Below, piece by piece: positions 14,001-26,894 of a stretch of 64,000 bases of DNA. The translations under genes were made by a program, and so were the position numbers. The stretch is from Onthophagus taurus (lineage: Eukaryota; Arthropoda; Insecta; Coleoptera; Scarabaeidae), in the NCBI RefSeq assembly GCF_036711975.1, contig NC_091972.1, positions 12,343,001 through 12,407,000 on the forward strand. Direction: 5' to 3'. How positions within the stretch are numbered: position 1 is the stretch's first letter; the number at the start of each line of letters is the position of its first letter. The notes beneath the pieces were generated by a model. That model saw only the letters and a list, made by a program, of their open reading frames with translations, was not told the origin of the DNA and did not search any database.

Positions 14001-14109
14001 CATGACCCCGAACAACGATCGGGTTGCATTTCCTTTTCCAATATTTTTGGATTGAGTGGATATAGATCTTGAGTATTGTAGGAGAGAAAGCATCAATTGT
14101 GACTTTTCC

Positions 14110-15050
14110 AACCTGAACCTCTACCGCGTTATGTTTGTATAATGCTTTCAAAGCATGAATGTAAGTTCTGTTGATGCCCGCATCTATCAGGAATATCCAT
14201 AATTTCTTATAAATTATGTAAATTATTATTAATTTGTTATTTATTTGTTTATAAATTTATAATATTAAAATCCAGTTTGCAACTAACCTTTAGTAGTGAA
14301 GGTTATCCAAAAATACTTTTAAAAGATGATAATGACGCTGAAGGAAATGTAAATAATTGCTGTGAACGCTATTTATTTTTTCTTTATCGCAGCAGGAGTA
14401 GGTTCTACTAATTTACTGGGGAAAATATTGGGACAAAAAGAAGATTAGTGCATTTCCGTGATTAATTACCCACGGTAAAGAGAATAACAACAGTGAAGTA
14501 ACTATCCGATTGTTGTTAAAGATATTTTTTTTATCGCGTAATAAAGCACACAATGCAATAGGTTTAATTGACTTTATTACTAGATACCTCGAGGAGTATT
14601 ACCAGAAAAGAATAAAAAACTTTGTTACCCAAGAAATGAGGAACCAAGATTGTTAATAAGGTTGTTAAAAAGATATTCAGGAGGAAACAAACAAAAAATT
14701 GAATGTATAAAATTCCTAGTGTGACCAACAAAGTCTAATTTCATTAAGTCATTGGAAATATTACATCTTGAACTTGTTTTAGCTGAAAACTTGGTCGATT
14801 TTGTTTGCATCAAGCAATATTTTTTTATTTTGTGGATGTCCAAATTAACAATTTTGGGGAAAATGTTTATCGTATATTATCTTGCAAACCATTGGTAGTT
14901 TCAAAAGCTAAGGAATCTAAAAGCCGTTCCTTGAGGAAGTGGTATAGCCCCTTTGAAGCTTAGATCTGATTAATTATAAAACAACATTAAGTATTAATGT
15001 GTAGCTTTCTGCAATTACAAGTTTGATCCTCGGCTTGTTCAAAATAGAAG
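14110..15050. other. Unassigned AT-rich stretch
   Basis: I see no exon or repeat I can name. The open frames are short and have no motif. Confidence 0.4.
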
Positions 15051-15059
15051 AGGTGGTAT

Positions 15060-16050
15060 TTTAGGGGCCCATGGCCGGTCAGGAAGCCTGAGAGCGACCT
15101 TTGATCCCCTTTGTTGAGGTATAAAACCTAGTTCTATTTGTTCTATTGATTACCAGTTTTAAGTGGCTTTTTTTAGGTTGGAGTCCAATAAAAGGCGTTC
15201 TCGCTTCCTCTGTGGTCGGCTTGTCCGCCTTTTCATTGCCCTTAATGTCTTTGTGACCAGGAATCTACCATAGAGTAACATCATTGCCCCTTGCGAGTTC
15301 TCTCAGGTTGCTGATACACTCTCTGATCAGTGCGGCCAGAATTTCCTTTAGGACGGCCCGACTGTCCATGAAAATGTTTATCGATGCACCTTTCTGTCTC
15401 TTTTCTAAGTTTAAAACGGTGCCGAAGTTTATAGCAATAACTTCTGTATAAGGTTCGTTTTAATTTCAATCAAGTCGGTGTCCTCTGAGGTTACCTTGCA
15501 TTAACTTGCCCGAAGAGCATGTTTTTAGTGATAAGGCACTTAAAGCTGCCTCCTTTTGTATGTAGAAATGAAGTCTTGTGAGATTTAGTAGGGCTTCAAG
15601 AGCAGCCGTCGGACAAGATCTCATTGCGCCCGTTATATTAAGACATGATATCTGCTGGATTTGTGCCAGCTGTTGTTGTGCTGTCTGGTGCTTTGTTTTT
15701 GGCCATCAAACCAGTCAGCAGTGAGTCGCCTGACTATGAGTCTGATTATTGCTACGTAGGCCCAGTTAAAGACCCCAGTTCCTTCCAAGAAGCCTGCTGT
15801 TGATATGGTTAGCCATGATGGCCTTTTTCCTCACCTTGACTATGTGAGAGTCCCAGTTTAATTTACTGTCTGGTATTACTCCTAGGTATTTGACTTCTGT
15901 TTTGATGTTAATAATTCTGCCTGCAATGGAGAGTGCTCTCAATTGTAGTTTGTAGAGTGAAAGGGACTATTTCCACTTTGTTTGGGTTAATGCCAAGCTC
16001 ATTGCTTCTGCACAAAGTGCTGAGGGACAGTTAGGACTCTAGAAGTAGTA
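15060..16050 (-). mobile_element. LINE fragment with RT and RNase H domains
   Basis: On the minus strand the RT end reads EVKYLGVIPDSKLNWDSHI (RC of about 15840-15897), followed by KVRKKAIMA. The RNase H block is at about 15185-15375: INIFMDSRAVLKEILAALI, then an in-frame stop inside the usual 'LWIPGH' motif, then IPGHKDIKGNEKADK. RT plus C-terminal RNase H is typical of the I/R1/Jockey-related non-LTR group. Several stops and frameshifts show it is dead. The 5' end appears truncated near 16050, close to a perfect palindrome. Confidence 0.8.
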
Positions 16051-16062
16051 AAAGTTAGTTTC

Positions 16063-16086
16063 GACACGTTAGTTAACTAACGTGTC
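16063..16086. repeat. Perfect 24-nt palindrome
   Basis: The arm GACACGTTAGTT is followed directly by its exact reverse complement with no spacer. It lies about 15-40 nt beyond the truncated 5' end of the adjoining LINE. It could be a transposon terminus or junction, or a chance cruciform. Confidence 0.8.
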
Positions 16087-16089
16087 TCA

Positions 16090-17290
16090 AAATCTACCAA
16101 ATTCATGAGATTAACAAAGTTTTTCTTACTTTTATATTTATATTAACAATTTATTAAAAATATGTTCCTTATAATTTGATACTCTCAGTTTCAAATTAAA
16201 AAAAAATATGATATATTGTTATTTTTACAAATCATTATGACAAATTAAGTTAGAAAGTTCACAAACATAGCAGAAGGTTCTTTTTTTAAACGTCCATAAT
16301 AGCCGTAACGCGTTAATTGGGAACCAAAACCGTTGTCGCCGTCGACTTCTCTTACGTAACAGCAAAGCTATAACGAACATATAAACATACTCGAGACATT
16401 TTTGGACTGATATCGACGCCGATAGTTCTTTAGATAGTAGTTTACCGCCGTCCGTCGATTCGTTAATCGGCACGCCAATTCGTTACGAAACGATTTTATA
16501 TGGACCGGTTTTAAAAATATAAAATATAACCGCTTCTGAAATGAAACCAACAGAAAAAAATATGTATATAAGCGCCATCGATAACGTTGTAAATAATCAA
16601 TCATTAAAATTTAATTAAAAAAGAATAAAATAAGAAAGGATGATTACAGCGAATTAAGAGGGGGGATTATGTGGTAGAGATATGCATAAATGTTCAAAAA
16701 TAAAACGTGAAATGGTATCTGGGGTATGTAAGAATATAGAAAGTGAACGACGATGCGTGTTGTTTTTAATTTTCACTTTCGCCTTCGGCTCTGACTCGGT
16801 AATACGACGTCGCGTCGTTAATTACTCTAGATTGATAATTATGATAAGGATTAAAGTGTTAAATGGTCCTTTTTATTTCATATAACTAAGTAGTTGAGTT
16901 TTGCTCCAAAAAATTTAAAAAAAGCATTAATTAAAAAGAAAAAGTTTTTTCAGACTTTCAAAAAGTGTTAAGGCATATTTTTGATAAAACGTTTTGGAAA
17001 TTAATCAAAAATTTATTTTATTAAAATAAATCGTTATTACATAATAAATTAAATTTAAAATTATTTCATTAAAAAAACAAAACTCTCATTATAATTATTT
17101 TATAATAATTCAAATAACCAATATCATCCTGCCATGTATTCTATCTTGTTCTCAATAAAGCGAATATATTTGCCTATACTATACATTATAAATTTAATCT
17201 AGAAATCTGTAATATTATAAACAAAAAGTTAAATTTAAATCGCTACAATAAATTAATAGTGTCTATTCTAAATAGAATTTAATACAATGC
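16090..17290. other. Unassigned AT-rich stretch downstream of the chitin-binding gene
   Basis: No gene is supported. The part nearest 17290 should hold the 3' untranslated region of the minus-strand chitin-binding gene. A more CpG-containing patch at about 16290-16500 has no readable exon. Confidence 0.35.
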
Positions 17291-17296
17291 ATTTTT

Positions 17297-20200
17297 CTAC
17301 TGTTGAAAATTTTCTTCATTGTCATTATTATTATCACTACTTCTTCCAGCTCTCCCTCGTTGATTACTTGGTGGAACTTTATACAAATCATCGTTAATAT
17401 TATAAAGGCTGGGAACATTGGCACAATCTACATTAAACCACCAATCACAAACTCGTGCAAATTGGTTGAAAATTGTACCATTGGGACAAAGGAAGCTGAA
17501 CTTTTGACCGCTTGGGAGACACCAGTGCCACACCTATTTTACGAAAGCAATTTTATAATAATTAAGATAAAATTAATTAATTCAACTGATTTAAAATTCC
17601 ATTAATATTTAAATTAATAAATTTCTTTTACCTGACATTGCGCTTCTGGATCGCTATAGTATCCTGGCGGTCTTTGTTCGCATCTAAAGGATAAACCTTG
17701 CGGTACTTCGCTGTAAATTGGGTAATCTTGGCCTGGGATGTAACCGTCTAATTGCTGAAAGAAAAGCGGAGTTGTTAAAAGACAATTGTAGCCTCCGGAG
17801 ATCGAATCATTGCAACTGTTACGTAAAAAGTTTAAATGTGAAGAAAAGTATCGAAAGACTTTTTTAAATCAGTTTAAAGTGAAATCAACTTTTCTGACTT
17901 TTTAGACATAGGTTCTAGTTTTTCAAATTTTAATTCATTAGTTTTTTTACATAGTTTCAAAATTTAATTATTTATGTAAATATGATAAATCAGAAATGAT
18001 GAGGTATTGAATGGTGTCGTTTGCCATCATCTCAAAATGTGTATTCAACACTTGAATTTGCCGATAATTTAGCTCCAACAAATATTCCTTCTTTAATTTT
18101 TGTTTATGCAAATTTAGGAAACTAATTTATTAAGTACTAGTCAAGCCTTTACGGTTGAGTGCTTTGACGAAGTTCTTGATAAGACCAAGTTTGATGTCAA
18201 AGATGGCAAGAAACTGCAAAATTTGATGAGTTCAGATTGTCCAGATAGATGTATTCCTGCAATTCTGCCATTTGCTCAGATATCCAAGACTTGCACATAT
18301 GCTAGGTCGAAATGCGGAAAACATGATAACCACCATAAGAATACCATGGATGGATGACATAGGGCAGAAAGAAATATCAATAGATGGGAATGCTATCAAG
18401 CAGCACTACGTCTTCATAGACAAATTTGAGAAACAACTAAACAGTTCATTTATCAATCAACCTAATAGAAAGATTAAATTTTTTGTTACTACAGGTTTAT
18501 GACAGGTTTTATTAAAAGATATATCTCTCTCTCCGTAGCATTACAACCCGTGGTGGGTCTTTGCTTACTTTTTAATTTGCCTTCACTTGTTGTTGTTCAA
18601 TATTAGTGCCTCTAATATCGAGCGTTCTATATTTAGGGTCCGTAGATCCACTGCAAAATCACAGAATAACCAGAAAAGACACTGGGGGTATCCCACCAAA
18701 ACTTTGTCGCTGTGCTATTGGCGTGCCTTTGGTTTGTTCAACGATCTGGAAACGCCGAGAGAGGCGAAACGAGCGACGTTGCCAAATCGTTAGGTCACCC
18801 TCTTAAAGATGACTGAATTTCGAGGTCAAAAAATGCGATTTCGAACATCAAAGGAACCGACGTCAGTGTCATTTCTAGTTATTCTGTGGAAATATCATCT
18901 CCTCAACGCACCCAACGATTTTGATGTGTACTAAGAAAGCAGTAAGTATCCTCATTCCATAATTGTTAAGATAATGAGTTACAAAGCAAGGGAATTGGTT
19001 TTTAAAATTGTAAATAAGTCACAAATGAATAAGATAGTGATTCAAGAGTATTTAATTTGTGTGGATATAGGCAATGTTGAATATAAGACGAACAAATTTT
19101 GGCCAAGGAAAATAGAATGAAACTTCTTATTAGGAACACCGATTATCTAGATAAGTTGAAGAAGATAGAAATGAAGAAAAATGACTTTATTTTGTTATGG
19201 TTAATGTAGTGCTTAGTTTGGATTTCGTTATAATGTAGAGTAAAGTTTTAAATTTGGAAATATCATGTTCAAGTAGGAATCAGGTTGGGTTCTAAATATT
19301 ATTGATTTTGGATTTAGGAAATGATTGAAAGAGTGGGGTTTAACTATGTTTAGATTAGATTTGGATTTTGAAATTGTTAAGTTTAGCTTGAGGGTTAAAT
19401 TGGCAACCTGAAAATTATTGATTGAATTGGGTTGAAAGTAAATTGAGTTTAAGATTAGCTTTCGAAGTATACATTGTAGGTAGTAATAATGTTAGATTAT
19501 GTAGAATTAAGAGGGGATGTTGTTGCATTGGGGTTGGAGGTTTGGAAATTATCGATTGGGTGGAAGTTAGATTGAGTTATACTTGATTATTAATATTATC
19601 AGATTTGAGGATAAAGTAGAGTCGAATGGGATGATAAAATTATTTTCGAGTCTTCAATGGATTTTAGATTTTTGAAAATATTGTCTTTATGTAGAGATAG
19701 GAATTTTTAATTGGTTGACTTGGTGTTTCGAAATATTGGTTTTGGACGAAGACAGACATGAGATGGGTAGAAAGGGATTGGATTATTTTGGATTTCAGAA
19801 ATTATGAAATAAGCTTGGATTTCAAGTTTTTGCAGTATCTCTATTTTTTGACATTATTTGAGTACAAATAATTATTGCCATTCAGATAGCGAATACCTCC
19901 AAAGCATTACATTTTATGTAAAAGTGATCCAAAGGAAAGCTGTGAAACATTCTTTAATGTTAACGTTATTTGCAAGGTCATATGAAGGTGATGATCAATC
20001 TTTTAAATGACACCCTATATTTTTGATAGCAAAAACTGAATCTTTGGATGAGTAAAATATTCCACTCTAAAAATATTTTTTTAAGCCTATGTTTAAGTGT
20101 TTAAACTAAGTGATTAAATCATGGATACTCCAAGTATTGCAGAAAAAGTTAAAATGATTTGTATTTCCGAATGAAGTAGAAAGAAAAGTTGCTGATGAGA

Positions 20201-21102
20201 CAGTTTTCCTGTTAGAAATAAGAATTTCAGAAGTACCTTTTATTCAGGTGTAAGTGATTTCATTAACGCTAGAATTATGGTGGCAAGAACTTAACTAATA
20301 ACCGTAACTACTCCAGAAAAGGAAATTAATGTATAGCGAGCGTTGCGGTAAATCTTCATGTTAACACACCACTAATTGCTGTTGGTGTTTGAACAAGGAA
20401 GGCAAGTACATATATAATTTATATATGTACGATTTTATCTTTAAAATAAAAAATTGTATTCGAAATAAAAGAATAAAATTTCTTGGAATAATCAAGATGA
20501 TAAAAATACCAAAATCGTTAAATTTATTTTAGGAGAGAGAAACTATAGATTTAACATATGGTGCGACGTAGTTCTATTTGATTAAGTATTAGAAAGTATT
20601 TGAGTTATGGTTTTAAAAGAATGTTGAATAACTTGTAAAACGGAAGTATAATCAGTCATCATCAACAACGCACAGGAAGCTATCTCTGACACATACGCGG
20701 TCAAGCTCCATTGTTACTTTGCCCTTTATCCTCAAAACCAGCAAACGGTTTACGATTATGCCAGGATTCACGGTCCGTTGATTCGAACAACGCCAAATTT
20801 AGATGTTTTTTTTTGAATCACCAACAGTGTCGCTGGTTCATTGTTTTAAAAAATTGTGAAATTTTGCTACAAACCAAAAAATTCCATATATCGTAAAATT
20901 CTCGTAATATATAAAATCAAAATTGTTACTCAAGTATTATTTTATCTGGTAATCCTAATCTAAAGTACATTTACCAATTCTAAGTTAATAATAAAGTTTT
21001 TAAAGATAATAATCTTATTTCCAAAAAAATACTTACACTGTATATGACGTGTACCAAAAATCCAGCAAGCACAACTAAAAACACACATCGTTTGGTATAC
21101 AT
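17297..21102 (-). CDS. Single-domain chitin-binding cuticular protein (CPAP1/peritrophin-A type)
   Basis: Three exons join in phase 0: 21037-21102, 17632-17754 and 17297-17533, giving 141 residues. Exon 1 encodes only a signal peptide (MYTKRCVFLVVLAGFLVHVIYS is 22 residues, cleaved near its end). Exons 2-3 encode one type-2 chitin-binding domain with six cysteines at residues 47, 62, 68, 79, 92 and 100, spaced X14-X5-X10-X12-X7, including PGYYSDPEAQCQ, VWHWCLPSG, CPNGTIFNQ and VCDWWFNVDC. The Trp/aromatic-rich signature and single domain match cuticular proteins analogous to peritrophins (CPAP1), secreted by epidermis and bound to chitin. After the domain comes a short polar tail with an Asn/Asp run. 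Donors GTAAGT and GTAAAA and acceptors TTTCAG and AAATAG are clear. The first intron is about 3.3 kb. Same strand and same exon logic as the gene at 28.6-29.4 kb. Confidence 0.88.
17755..21036 (-). other. First intron of the chitin-binding gene
   Basis: A 3.3-kb intron whose content is mostly unassigned AT-rich DNA. A stretch near 18530-18790 carries phrases resembling the 3' part of LINEs, but no clear RT motif could be read. A perfect AT-rich 25-nt palindrome lies at 20406-20430. Open frames at 18272-18502 and 18587-18806 (plus) have no recognisable domain. Confidence 0.5.
20406..20430. repeat. AT-rich 25-nt palindrome
   Basis: The arms are GTACATATATAA and its exact reverse complement around a single T. 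Probably a chance AT palindrome within the intron. Confidence 0.6.
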
Positions 21103-21277
21103 TTTAAGTACATGTAATTTAAATCCCTAAAATTAATAAATTTTTTTCTATTAATTCATGAAGTTGCTTTTTCAAAAAGAAAATCTTTAAGATTTTTAAT
21201 TGATAAAGAAGTTCTAAGACGATGCACAAACTTTGAATCGCGAAGAAGCAGTGAGTCCCCTAATTGGTTTTGGCGGA

Positions 21278-21284
21278 TTTTATA
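21278..21284 (-). promoter_or_regulatory. TATA box of the chitin-binding gene
   Basis: On the minus strand the motif reads TATAAAA within CCCGTATAAAATCC, 176 nt upstream of the ATG at 21102. A start site about 30 nt downstream would leave a leader of roughly 145 nt. Confidence 0.6.
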
Positions 21285-21299
21285 CGGGAGGAAGACGTC

Positions 21300-23380
21300 G
21301 GGATTAGGCAAGATCACTACAGTTTATCGCCACGCAACAACCATAAGCGGTGGTTGGAGAATTTCTTCTTCTTCTCATGACAGGCGTGATTCCACCAAGA
21401 GTCGAAAATCCCACGTAATCCGATAGTTGAAAATTTCAAACTGTTAATTGTCGTTACCCAATTATAGGGAAAAGAATTGATTTAGGTTTTCAACGTTTCA
21501 AAGTTGTTAAGTAGTTGTTGGTGATCACTTTGGTAATTAATTTTTAAATTTATTTGTGTGCATTTTATATAGATGTTAGATTCAAGGATGTTTTTAGTTT
21601 TGTGGAGGAAATGACCTCTTTGGATACGTGATTTACATAAAAGCGTGTTTTAAATAAATTAAACTTATAAAATAATGTTAAACAAAATAATTAACTTTAA
21701 AAATAAAAAAAATCAGACTTATAATAGTATAAGTGGGCTATAAAAAAGTATAACATAAGTTTCATTAAATAACATAATAGCTTCCACGCTAGATTAACTA
21801 CCTTTTGTAAATTTTTTATTTCCAATAAAAAAACGGATGTTACAAAATATCTTTTGAAATTCCATCGTCAAGGTAGTTACTATTAATAGGTAACATCGGT
21901 GAAAAATTTAAGATTTATATCATAAAAAAGATTTATATTAATCAAATTATTAATAAAATTCAAAATCAACGTAACATTTAATGGAATATGATCTCAAATC
22001 ATTTCAAATTTTTTGTTTTCGTAGTTAATTATCATTACAACACCTTTCTGCTTATAATCGACAATTGTTCTTCGAGATTTTTACGTCGACCGTTATAACC
22101 CGTCGACGGCGTTGAATGGCGCAAAATGCGCCTGTTAATGATTGCAAATTGGACAAGATAACCTCAGTATGGCACCTATAAAGCAGCAGAGAACCCGAGA
22201 GATTCTTACGCAGTACAGGTCGGTTTTATGCAACCGGATACATGGGTTCGATTTTTCACAATGGAGAAGCCGACCAGAGAGGCAGGTTCGGTACCGGCGA
22301 TATACAGATTGTCCTAACACGTAGCATACAATTTTTGTGGACGATGAAGTGTATGAAACTTGACCTATATAAAATTTCAATTGAAAATCTAGATAATTTT
22401 TTAATTGGGTTTTGTACAAATCCAAGTGAATTGTTTAATTAACTTTTTTAAATAAGTTTTGATTTCAAGATTTAGATTGGACTATAATAAGATTTATAGA
22501 TATGGTTGCGTACATAAAAGGAAAGCATTCACACAAGTTTCTTTCATAAATCGTTCGACTCTGACAAAATTATGACCGAATGTAAAAAAGTTTTCCCATG
22601 TCATCCTATGCACTAACGAACTATTTGCTAACGACTTGGTTTGTATTTATTAAAATTTTTGTGTGGTAATCTGGGAAATCGCGAGAAAACCCTGCCCGTG
22701 TGATCTATACAATATTTATTATAATAACAATTGATTCTTTTAAATATATTCTCTATTTCATATATTTTTTCACTGTATTAATTCAAAATTCCTTAAAAAT
22801 AAATTAAATCCTAAAAAAATTATGTAATAATAAGAACAGCAATAATAATGTAATTTTTAAGATGTTATTGTTTAAAATATCAAAAGAACAATGTGACAAA
22901 ATTTATGGGATGTGAAGCTCTTATATTTATTTGAAATTTGGTAAATACATTTATGTAATTTTAATGGTTTATAAGAGAAATTTTTCCTAATTTATTTAAT
23001 TTGTAGTGTGTACATAAAGTCACATTTGTACGTTGATGAATTGTTCGTTTTGCTAATCTGGTCACCAACTGAACATCAGTACCCTCTGCAATGAGCCGTT
23101 GCAAGAAAATGTTTTTGTAATGAACGTCACAATTCCGAAATTCTGTGATCACAAACACTGGATGGCATAATTTCATCTAAAATTGAATTGTTCCAAACTA
23201 TAAGAATGTCTCATTTTGACATAAATCTTCATTAAAGAATGTTTATATTCACCCTTACATCAAATCTTAGAATGTTTCAGTCCAACCTCATGTGCAAAGC
23301 ATGAATGCTTCTATCTGACTTAATTATTTTTGAGATTCAAGATTAGGCTTGAAGTGAAAATTAACCTAGCAGTCCCATTA
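21300..23380. other. Unassigned intergenic DNA
   Basis: No exon is supported. A moderately CpG-containing patch at about 22080-22320 gives overlapping open frames on both strands with no domain motif. Confidence 0.4.
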
Positions 23381-23399
23381 AATGGTAAAATGCATGCCC

Positions 23400-23900
23400 T
23401 AGAGTAACAGGAAATAGCTACTAAACAAATTAGGCACTTAATCATAGAAAGAAGAACTAAGAGTTAAGACTATGTTAAATACCTACTCTGCATTTAAAAA
23501 GAGAGATTAGGTATATCAAAGTTGAATCTAATGCCTACCTAATCAACAATAAGAGACCTTTAATACAGAACCCTCCAATTAAAAACTTGACGAGAGCTGG
23601 GCTTAGAAATAATATTCAAAAATCAGAAGTTTCTGTAAAACATCTAGAACATAAATTTTAACTAAATGAAGATCAGGAAGGAGAAGAAAATGGGATGAAT
23701 AATGTCAAGAACAAGAAAAAATTACACTGATGTCACTTAAAGACGTGTACTTTGATATAAAAGAAAATATTAAATAGTAAAAAGCCCCTGGTAATTTAAT
23801 AACTATGGAAGTATAAAAAAAACTAAAAAGCTAAAAGCTTTCTCGGAATTAAAACCCATTAAAGCTGGTGTACCCCAGGAAAATATATTGGGTTGGGTTG
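23400..23900 (+). mobile_element. Jockey/CR1-like LINE scrap (start of RT domain)
   Basis: Broken frames read RPLIQNPPIKNLTRAGLRNN and SVKHLEHKF (pre-RT linker), then DVYFDIKENIK..KAPG (the 'KKAPG' RT block 0) and PIKAGVPQENILG (the 'AGVPQGSILGP' RT block). Order and spacing are right for a Jockey/CR1-type element but compressed, so internal sequence is deleted. Stops are frequent; the copy is dead. Confidence 0.65.
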
Positions 23901-23912
23901 GGTTGGGGTTTT
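23886..23912 (+). repeat. Short (GGGTT)n run
   Basis: About four GGGTT units directly follow the AGVPQ-ILG block of the LINE scrap. It is not the canonical insect telomere unit TTAGG, and is probably slippage at the LINE breakpoint. Confidence 0.6.
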
Positions 23913-23914
23913 AG

Positions 23915-24870
23915 TATTGCTAATATAGTTCAAGTTTATAATTGAATATGCAAAGGCTAACATTCTTTTACATTTTCAACTCACTCCATCAACATGTTTA
24001 TCATATATTGACTTCTGGTCAAGTATAATCCCGTTTTTTAGTGAATATAATTTTATGTCATAATTTTTTAGACAGCAAGAAACAACTATACAGGAAAAAA
24101 TATCATTGACATTTATTAGAAACAGTAGTGGTTCACTTTCGCAGATGTTTTGTTAAAATCCGTTTACATTACATGTATTGTAAGTATGGTACACTTACGA
24201 ATATGTCAGCATTTAACTCTTATGCGGGAGTATGTATCTCTCTGCCTTTAATTAACTGCAAACTTACAAGCTGAGAGTATTAGCTACAAGATGCGAACCG
24301 AGTTTGCAGTTAACGTAGATACTTATTATCTGTATTGTATTCATACCACTTATAATTGATAGTTAAGTTTTTCCACGGGCATAATGTTTTGATTATTGCT
24401 GTAGAATTGTATGTTGGTGGAAACAGCAAAAATACCATATCAAAGAGCACCATCCCAGTCTTCTTTGAGAACATTTTTTTGCAACAACTTGCGTTGCCGA
24501 TATATTGCTGCTTGTAAATGTTGAATTACTATTGAGACTGTTTCTCGCTGGCATGATTTCTTATTTTTTATTATTTCTAAACTTCTTACCTTGGATACTT
24601 ATCGCAAACCCATGAATACTTCTGCGAGCGGGGCAAAACAAATCAACCCTTTCCTTTATTATCAATGTCATTAAAGCTTGTTTCTATTCATCCATTTTTT
24701 AGGTTTTTTAAGAATACCCTCACTGTTGATACAACCTTAGTGCTTATTGATTTTGAACTTTGTTTTTAGTTATTACCACATCGATTTTTTTGCAAATTTT
24801 TAATAACTACCTTTAATTAGTAATCCACTACTTCTTATATCACTACTAAAAAAGATTTCAGATTTACGAG
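23915..24870. other. Unassigned AT-rich stretch
   Basis: I see no gene or recognisable repeat. Confidence 0.35.
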
Positions 24871-24879
24871 TTTTTTAAT

Positions 24880-25900
24880 TTTTTTTAGATATCGCACAAT
24901 TTCGTCAACATTTTTCTTGATATTCTCAATATATATTTCTTCAACATCGTTAAGCTAACATAACATAGTTCTGGACCTTTTAACATCATCCTTAACAATC
25001 GTCTTTGATATCTCTCAGCAACATCTTTTGTATCTCTCAATATCATCTCTGACATGATACAATATCGTTCTTAATGTAGTTCAATATTTTTTATGGCATC
25101 TCTCAAAACTCATCCTGATTGGTATCAAAGTTAAGTCCTTGCTTCCTTAATAACTTTCCAGAATCAGAAGATTTCTTGCTATATTTGATATCTCTCACTA
25201 TCATCTTTGATATCTCTCAACATCTTCCTTCATATTCAGAAATTTTGTCCCTGTTCTCCTTCAACATCATTTACGGCACATTCAACGTTCATGTCATCCT
25301 TGATATCATTCTTGATATCGTTTCGGTCATTTCCCAATATCGTAAATAGTAGGTATGATATTGTCTACTATACAATATCATCTTTACTCCTTTTAACGTA
25401 TTCTTCATCAACCCAACCCGTCATATTTCTCAACGCCCTGCCTGATATGGCTTAATATCGTCAATTATCTCTGATAGTCTCTGATATTGTTTTTGCCATT
25501 CAAAATCTTAAAATCCCTGAACGCTCTTACGACCGTTTTAGTCTCAACAACGTCTTCTCCATCTGGTAGATGATGGATATCCTAATAATATCAGGAACGA
25601 TGATATGGATCGATGTCACCAAACTTCAACGTTATCTGTGGCATCTCTCAGCACTGCTGCTGTTTATCTGCTAACATAATCTGTCACATCGCTCAATGCT
25701 ATCCTGATCTGTCTAAAACATCAACCTCATCATCTAACTCTCTTATTTTCATCCGTGATATTGTTCAACATCGTCTTTGCTACTCGCAAATATCATTTCT
25801 CAGTTTTGGCATCGTCTATAGCATCAAATTATTCATCGAGTTAGGCACAGTTCTAGGCCTTATCGTTTCTGATATTCCCCAACATCAATTCCTTTTTGTA
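24880..25900. repeat. Degenerate minisatellite, about 22-bp unit
   Basis: Around forty diverged units of the type ATCTTTGATATCTCTCAATATC follow one another. Clear examples lie at about 25000-25060 and 25180-25230, with units of about 22 bp and scattered indels. The repeat keeps stops out of some plus-strand frames, which explains the open frames at 25119-25349, 25207-25455 and 25613-25954; these are not genes. Confidence 0.75.
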
Positions 25901-25959
25901 ATTTCTTCAACATTTGTATACGTCCACATATTTATTCGAATATATTTCGTTTGAGAATC

Positions 25960-26780
25960 CTTGTACTTTATTATATTTGAATTTCTGTTTGTTTCATAAA
26001 CATAAAACACTGATGTTGCGAATAAAAAAACATGAAAAGTTAATTTTGTGGAATATTTTTATCAAATTTCCAGGATTGATAATAAGCATCTTTTTGTCAT
26101 AGTGTAATCCGATTTAGAAAATTTCGATTAATTTTTGAGATAAAATATTTGAACATAATCCAGATTAAAAATCACCCGTATAATTAGAAATATAATAAAT
26201 ATAATTTTAAATTTTATGCTAGACTCTGAATAGGATTCAAATTCAGATTGAAACTTGATTACTTATTATTTTAATTTAATAATGATTTTAACCCATTATA
26301 TAAATTCGTTGGAATTTTTAATTCTTTTGTTGTTGTAAATTGCGTTAACACAATGTTTTATTTCTGTGTTAGGTGATTTAATCATTTTCAACACTTCGAG
26401 TACCCAAGATTAATAAATTCAGAATTTATTATATTAAATTAAGTTAATTTTAATGATTAATTTCAAGTAATAATTTTAAACTTACTTTTTGATATTATTA
26501 GATTTGATTATAAATCTTTATCCTACTTATAATTTTTATACATATGCTTTTCACTTAAACATAATCTAATCTTATCATAGGAGTGTTAAACCCATGTATG
26601 ACAAGCACACATAAGAAATAATAAACTCGTCGTAAAGACAATAAATGAAAAATATCAATATACCGATCAGTATCGATAATCTATATCATCGCAGCCAATA
26701 ATAAAATGTATGTATAGAACATCACAAAGGGGAAGTCGCGCGTTTTACAACACATATACCTGAGGTCCAAATACTCCATA
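25960..26780. other. AT-rich region upstream of the PTB gene
   Basis: No gene is visible. The last part (about 26690-26780) probably belongs to the promoter of the PTB adaptor gene. Confidence 0.4.
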
Positions 26781-26789
26781 TCCTCCATA

Positions 26790-26800
26790 TCAGTATCAGT
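26790..26800 (+). promoter_or_regulatory. Paired arthropod initiator motifs of the PTB gene
   Basis: Two TCAGT motifs (26790-26794 and 26796-26800) lie about 100 nt upstream of the ATG. TCAGT is the arthropod initiator consensus. No convincing TATA box stands 25-35 nt upstream. Confidence 0.45.
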
Positions 26801-26894
26801 TCGACATTGGAACTGTGTACGTGAGAGTCGAGCATCCTATATATTGGATATTGTGAAGTGAATTTGTCGTGTTTAAAAATCTAATTTTCCAAAC

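Noticed and set aside
13311-14072. Three plus-strand frames of 82-113 codons
   Set aside because: They are shadows of the minus-strand LINE remnant.
23886-23912. GGGTT run as a possible telomeric repeat
   Set aside because: Very short, not the TTAGG unit, and embedded at a LINE breakpoint.
25119-25954. Consecutive plus-strand frames that look like a repeat protein
   Set aside because: They are produced by the 22-bp degenerate minisatellite.
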